Source of the DNA: Bacillota bacterium
GTDB taxonomy: Bacteria > Bacillota > Clostridia > Christensenellales > Aristaeellaceae
Assembly (NCBI GenBank): GCA_023421395.1
Contig: JAEZTL010000029.1
Coordinates: 1-64,000, forward strand
Length of the DNA stretch: 64,000 nt
Direction: 5' to 3'
Below the pieces are notes generated by a model. It did not search any database and was not told where the DNA came from. It saw only the letters and a program-made list of their open reading frames with translations. The position numbers and the translations under genes are program-made. Positions 60,478 to 64,000 of this stretch are shown in pieces. Positions within the stretch are counted from its first letter, which is position 1. The number at the start of each line of letters is the position of its first letter.

Positions 60478-60863
60478 GCATAATTGAATGAAAAAGGGAA
60501 GGGAGCGCACTGTTAAATGAATAAACTGAATAAATATGCAATTCAGAATTGCGAAATATGCGGCAATAAGCAGTCGAAACATTCAAGTAAATGCACTTTT
60601 GGAATGGAAACAACTCGAATAACGGCTGTTGGGCCATAGCATTTTGTGCGGATAATGTATATTCAAGACGGCCAAGCGGCGGTGCGTTTCCCGAAGCCAT
60701 ACCGGCCCCGGTGATTTACGTTAGGGGAAGGTTCGGGCCGCCAGTAGCGGGTACTGGCGGCCCGAACCTTTCTTTGGGCCGGCGGGAGGCCCCGAAAATC
60801 CGGATGGTTCAGGAGCGCGCGAAGTCTTTCTTCTTTTCGTGCAAGGTGCGGCGCGCCGCGGCG
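60478..60863. other. AT-rich intergenic region with palindromes and a long hairpin
   Basis: No gene is supported. GCAATTC-A-GAATTGC (60538-60552) is a perfect inverted repeat upstream of the lysine operon promoter. AAGGTTCGGGCCGCCAGTA and its complement (60728-60746 with 60752-60770) form a 19-bp perfect hairpin behind asnB. Confidence 0.55.
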
Positions 60864-62441
60864 TCACACCCCGCTGGCACCATAGTTGGCCAGCACGCGG
60901 GCGGAGGGGTCGTTGACGTTGCAGCCCTCCCAGCAGCGGTTGGGCATCCAGAAGTCGTCCACCATCCGCGCCTGCCCAGGATAGAAGGATTCGAAAAGGT
61001 CCCGGTACATCAGGCTCTCTTTGGTGAAGGGGATGGCGAAATCGTACTTCGCAGCTCCGGCCGCGAATTCCGCGTCGGAATACCGCGCTTCGGCGTAGGC
61101 CTTGAGGTCCTCGACCATGGAATGGCCCACCGCGTCGCTGAAGGCCGCCTTGTCGCGGTAAAGGATCGAAAGAGGCAGCCAATCCCCCTCGAAGGCGCGG
61201 CGCAGGAGGTACTTGCCCATCTTGTAGGTGTTCATCTTGCGCCGGGGGTCGATGGACATCACGTAGCGAACGAAATCCAGGTCGCCGAAGGGCACCCGCG
61301 CTTCGATGGAGTTGACGGAGATGCACCGGTCGGCACGCAGCACGTCGTACATGTGCAGCTCACGAATGCGCTTTTCGGCCTCCCGCTGGAAGGACTCGGC
61401 GTCGGGCGCGAAGTCGGTGTATTTGTAGCCGAACAGCTCGTCGGAAATCTCGCCGGTGAGCAGCACCCGCACGTCGGTGTGCTCGTGGATGTACCTGCAC
61501 ACCAGGTACATGCCGATGGAGGCGCGGATGGTGGTGATATCATAGGTGCCCAGCAGCTTGACGACGTTTGGCAGCGCCTCCAGCACGTCCTTTTCGGAGA
61601 TGATGACCTCCGTATGTTCGCTGCCGATATAGTCGGCCACCACGCGGGCGTACTTGAGGTCGATGGCATCCACATCCATACCGACAGAGAAGGTGCGGAT
61701 GGGCTTTTTCAGAAGCCTGGCGGAAATTGCGCACACGAGGGAGCTGTCCAGGCCGCCGCTGAGGAGGAAACCAAGCGGTGCGTCGGCGTCCAGCCGCTTC
61801 TCCACACCGGCGATCAGCCGGGTGCGGATGCCCTCGCAGATCGATTCGACGCCGGTGTCGAAGTATGCCTCGGCCCGGGCGATGTCGGCGTAGCGGGTGA
61901 TTTCACCGTTCACGGCGTAGCAGCCCGGCGGGAAGGGGAGGATCTGATCCACCAGCCCCATCAGGTTTTTGGGCTCGCTGGCGTAGACCATCGAACCGTC
62001 CGCAAGACGGCCGTAGTACAGCGGGCGGATGCCGATGGGGTCCCGCGCGGCGATGAGGACATCCTTTTTGGAATCATATAGAATCAGCGCGAATTCCGCA
62101 TCCAGGTTTTTGAACATGTCCAGACCCTGTTCACGGTAGAGGGGCAGCAAAAGCTCGCAATCCGATTCGCTCTCGAACGCGTATTTCTCGGACAGCGCGT
62201 CCTTGACCGGGCGAAAGCCGTAGAGCTCGCCGTTGGCGACCACCATGTCGCCGTCCAGCTCGAAGGGTTGCATACCGCTCTCCGTCAGCCCCATGATGGC
62301 CAGCCGGTGGAAGCACAGCCAGCCCTGGCCCGCCTCCTCCACGCGGGACATGTCCGGCCCGCGGGACGTGCTCTGGCTGAAGGCCTCCAGCATCTTCTCG
62401 AAGGGGACGCTTCGCTTCTCAAAACCCATGATCGAACACAT
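60864..62441 (-). CDS. asnB: Asparagine synthetase (glutamine-hydrolysing)
   Basis: 525 residues. The glutaminase domain begins MCSIMGF, with Cys2 as nucleophile. The synthetase domain has the PPi loop FLLSGGLDSSLVCA, then TGEISDELFGYKY and VPFGDLDFVRYV. It makes asparagine from aspartate, glutamine and ATP. CGGAGGTGC precedes the ATG. A T-box leader upstream with an Asn specifier explains its regulation by uncharged tRNA-Asn. Confidence 0.95.
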   Translation of the reverse strand: MCSIMGFEKRSVPFEKMLEAFSQSTSRGPDMSRVEEAGQGWLCFHRLAIMGLTESGMQPFELDGDMVVANGELYGFRPVKDALSEKYAFESESDCELLLPLYREQGLDMFKNLDAEFALILYDSKKDVLIAARDPIGIRPLYYGRLADGSMVYASEPKNLMGLVDQILPFPPGCYAVNGEITRYADIARAEAYFDTGVESICEGIRTRLIAGVEKRLDADAPLGFLLSGGLDSSLVCAISARLLKKPIRTFSVGMDVDAIDLKYARVVADYIGSEHTEVIISEKDVLEALPNVVKLLGTYDITTIRASIGMYLVCRYIHEHTDVRVLLTGEISDELFGYKYTDFAPDAESFQREAEKRIRELHMYDVLRADRCISVNSIEARVPFGDLDFVRYVMSIDPRRKMNTYKMGKYLLRRAFEGDWLPLSILYRDKAAFSDAVGHSMVEDLKAYAEARYSDAEFAAGAAKYDFAIPFTKESLMYRDLFESFYPGQARMVDDFWMPNRCWEGCNVNDPSARVLANYGASGV

Positions 62442-62740
62442 AAAAAATGCACCTCCGAATTTTCGCGCGGCCCGTCCTGAATATTTCAGGACGAATTGCC
62501 GCCAATCCGTGGTGCCACCTGATTTACCGCCGAAGCGGTCTCTCCTAAGGCTCTACTAAGCCCGTGCGGTTATAACGTGCCGCCGTCGCGTCTCCTCTAC
62601 TGGCCTTCCGGCGTTCGATTCGCTGCTATGGAGTGTTCTTCCCCGGGATGCACGTGCGGGATTCCCACCAGCGCCCGCTCTCTGTGACAGCATCTCCCCG
62701 GTACTTTTCTCCGTCATCGCATTTGGTATTTCGTTTTATG
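62442..62740 (-). promoter_or_regulatory. T-box leader (tRNA-Asn type) of asnB
   Basis: The conserved AGGTGGCACCACGG is at 62520-62507 (minus strand). Stem I is closed by GCTGT and ATAGC. The specifier is AAC (about 62637-62635, Asn), matching asnB. After the T-box the RNA has CGTCCTGAA-ATA-TTCAGGACG (62493-62473), where a terminator is expected, but no U run follows it. The promoter is TTGACA-N17-TAAGAT (62775-62747, minus strand). Confidence 0.85.
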
Positions 62741-62746
62741 GCTGGT

Positions 62747-62775
62747 ATCTTATCACGTGCAGCCGCCGCTGTCAA
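62747..62775 (-). promoter_or_regulatory. Promoter of the asnB T-box transcript
   Basis: Minus strand TTGACA, 17-bp spacer, TAAGAT. Confidence 0.75.
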
Positions 62776-62849
62776 GCATAAGTTTCTGAAACTTTAAATC
62801 TTAATCCTTGCACATTTTGACGCAGCACGCGCAAAGAGCCGAAAAGTTT

Positions 62850-62912
62850 GCAATAATTTTATTGCCGATTTTCATTTCTACATTGACAGGCCGGTTTAGA
62901 CCGTGCTATAAT
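62850..62912 (+). promoter_or_regulatory. Promoter of glnA with upstream palindrome
   Basis: TTGACA (62883-62888), 18-bp spacer, TATAAT (62907-62912). GCAATAA-TT-TTATTGC (62850-62865) lies upstream and resembles the GCAAT...ATTGC palindrome at 60538-60552. Confidence 0.65.
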
Positions 62913-62989
62913 CGGCCATCAAACGAGCGACGGTGCTCTTTTTGCATGTCCGTCGCCCGGAAATATGCAAGGAAACGAGGAGTCGGCGC

Positions 62990-64000
62990 ATGGCGAAGTA
63001 CACCAAGGAAGATATCGTCCGGATCGTGACCGAAGAGGACATCAAGTTCATTCGGATGCAGTTTACCGACATCTTTGGTCAAATGAAGAACGTGGCCATC
63101 ACCGCCTCGCAGATTGAGAAGGCGGTCAACAACCAGATCATGATCGACGGCAGTTCCATCGAGGGCTTCGTGCGTATCCACGAGTCGGATCAGTATCTGC
63201 GTCCGGATCTGGACAGCTTCACGGTGCTGCCCTGGCGGCCGCAGCACGGCAAGGTGGCACGCTTGATCTGCGATGTGTACAACCCGGATGGCACGCCCTT
63301 CGTGGGTGACCCGCGCGGCGTTCTGAAGCGCGCGCTGGAAAAGGCCGCGTCGATGGGATACTCCTTCAATGTGGGCCCGGAGTGCGAGTTTTTCCTGTTC
63401 CAGACCGATTCCGAAGGAAAACCCACCACCCAGACCGGCGACGAGGCGGGCTACTTTGATCTGGGCCCGCTGGACCACGGCGAGGGAACCCGGCGCGAAA
63501 TCTGCCTGGCACTGGAGCAGATGGGTTTTGAGATCGAAGCGTCCCACCACGAGGTGGCCGCCGGCCAGCACGAGATCGACTTCAAGTACGCCGACGCGCT
63601 GACCGCAGCCGACAATATCATGACCTTCAAGCTTACCGTCAAGACATTGGCCCAGAAGAACGGGCTGCACGCCACCTTCATGCCCAAGCCGCTCTTTGGC
63701 GTCAATGGCTCCGGCATGCACACGAACATGTCGCTGTTCAAGGATGGCAAGAACGTTTTTCAGGATCCGTCGGACAAGCGCGGCCTTTCCAAGGAGGCCT
63801 ACAGCTTTATCGCGGGCCTTCTGGCCCACGTGAAGGGCATGTCCGCCGTCACGAACCCCTTGGTCAATTCCTATAAGCGGCTGGTACCCGGCTACGAGGC
63901 GCCCTGCTACCTGGCCTGGTCCGCCAGCAACCGCAGCGCGCTGATCCGCATCCCGGCCGCCCGCGGCCAGTCCACCCGCGTGGAGCTGCGCTGCCCCGAC
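62990..64000 (+). CDS. glnA: Glutamine synthetase type I, N-terminal part (runs off right edge)
   Basis: 337 codons are visible of about 440. MDGSSIEGF-type block (IMIDGSSIEGFVRIHESD), GPECEFFLF with metal-binding Glu, AGQHEIDFKYADAL, and NGSGMHTNMSLF with the substrate His. The lengths and block spacing fit the GSI-alpha form found in Firmicutes. It assimilates ammonium into glutamine, the substrate of AsnB. The ATG follows GGAAACGAGGAGTCGGCGC. Confidence 0.96.
   Translation, partial: MAKYTKEDIVRIVTEEDIKFIRMQFTDIFGQMKNVAITASQIEKAVNNQIMIDGSSIEGFVRIHESDQYLRPDLDSFTVLPWRPQHGKVARLICDVYNPDGTPFVGDPRGVLKRALEKAASMGYSFNVGPECEFFLFQTDSEGKPTTQTGDEAGYFDLGPLDHGEGTRREICLALEQMGFEIEASHHEVAAGQHEIDFKYADALTAADNIMTFKLTVKTLAQKNGLHATFMPKPLFGVNGSGMHTNMSLFKDGKNVFQDPSDKRGLSKEAYSFIAGLLAHVKGMSAVTNPLVNSYKRLVPGYEAPCYLAWSASNRSALIRIPAARGQSTRVELRCPD

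Noticed and set aside
60314..60480. Lysine riboswitch
   Set aside because: The conserved AGUA and GCCGAAG elements are not present; only a generic strong stem is seen.

Overview
The window is a GC-rich Firmicutes chromosome segment, most likely an anaerobic member of the Clostridia; a Christensenellales-type lineage is my guess from overall gene content, not a proven assignment. Supporting this are sporulation genes (SpoIIP, a YhcN/YlaJ lipoprotein, a Spo0A-family regulator), the pta-ackA-DUF177-rpmF cluster, a walJ...rlmH neighbourhood, a T-box leader, consensus SigA-type promoters and strong GGAGG ribosome binding sites.

Positions 1-7673 are the right end of an integrated mobile element, probably a prophage or ICE, that continues off the left edge. 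It sits in the 3' end of a tRNA-Leu(CAA) gene. Its tyrosine integrase lies next to the tRNA, preceded by an ImmA-type protease, a NYN-domain protein, an XRE repressor and small proteins. A leftward operon carries an HTH protein, an XRE/Xis-like protein with an internal start, DUF551-like and small proteins, a sporulation-type sigma factor and the start of a second sigma-like gene. Two switch regions with overlapping divergent promoters and palindromic operators, plus two promoters sharing one unusual operator-in-spacer design, suggest the regulatory circuit.

Positions 7.9-28.5 kb are chromosomal. They hold an ECF sigma factor with a DUF4349 anti-sigma protein, a SIMPL protein, a hydroxypyruvate-isomerase-like protein, rpmF/DUF177/ackA/pta, an L,D-transpeptidase, azlCD, an HD hydrolase with a metallophosphoesterase, and a MacB-like ABC operon whose middle gene is a 1088-residue surface protein with a duplicated unknown domain. 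DUF1614, spoIIP and an SH3-domain secreted protein follow.

Positions 28.8-38 kb carry ugd and then a compact run: a MotA/ZorA-like and MotB-like pair whose MotB partner lacks the usual membrane acidic residue, a membrane protein, dus, walJ, a CPBP protease, rlmH and a membrane protein. An AT-rich cassette with an Ltp-type superinfection-exclusion-like protein comes next.

Positions 38-52.4 kb carry a two-component system, a DUF4342 protein, an ABC-F ATPase, an SDR, a Spo0A-like regulator with Gly in place of the phospho-acceptor Asp, a nucleoside-kinase-like protein, mtnA, a YhcN/YlaJ lipoprotein, an Fe-S aldo/keto reductase, kbl-tdh threonine catabolism and a DUF1848 protein.

Positions 52.4-64 kb carry a Zn ribbon, an ICMT-like methyltransferase, a decayed DeoR regulator, an ABC exporter, and a LysM protein downstream of a lysine-degradation operon (aldh7-lat-SDR). 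Then come asnB behind an Asn-type T-box and the start of glnA, so this end is a nitrogen and amino-acid metabolism block.
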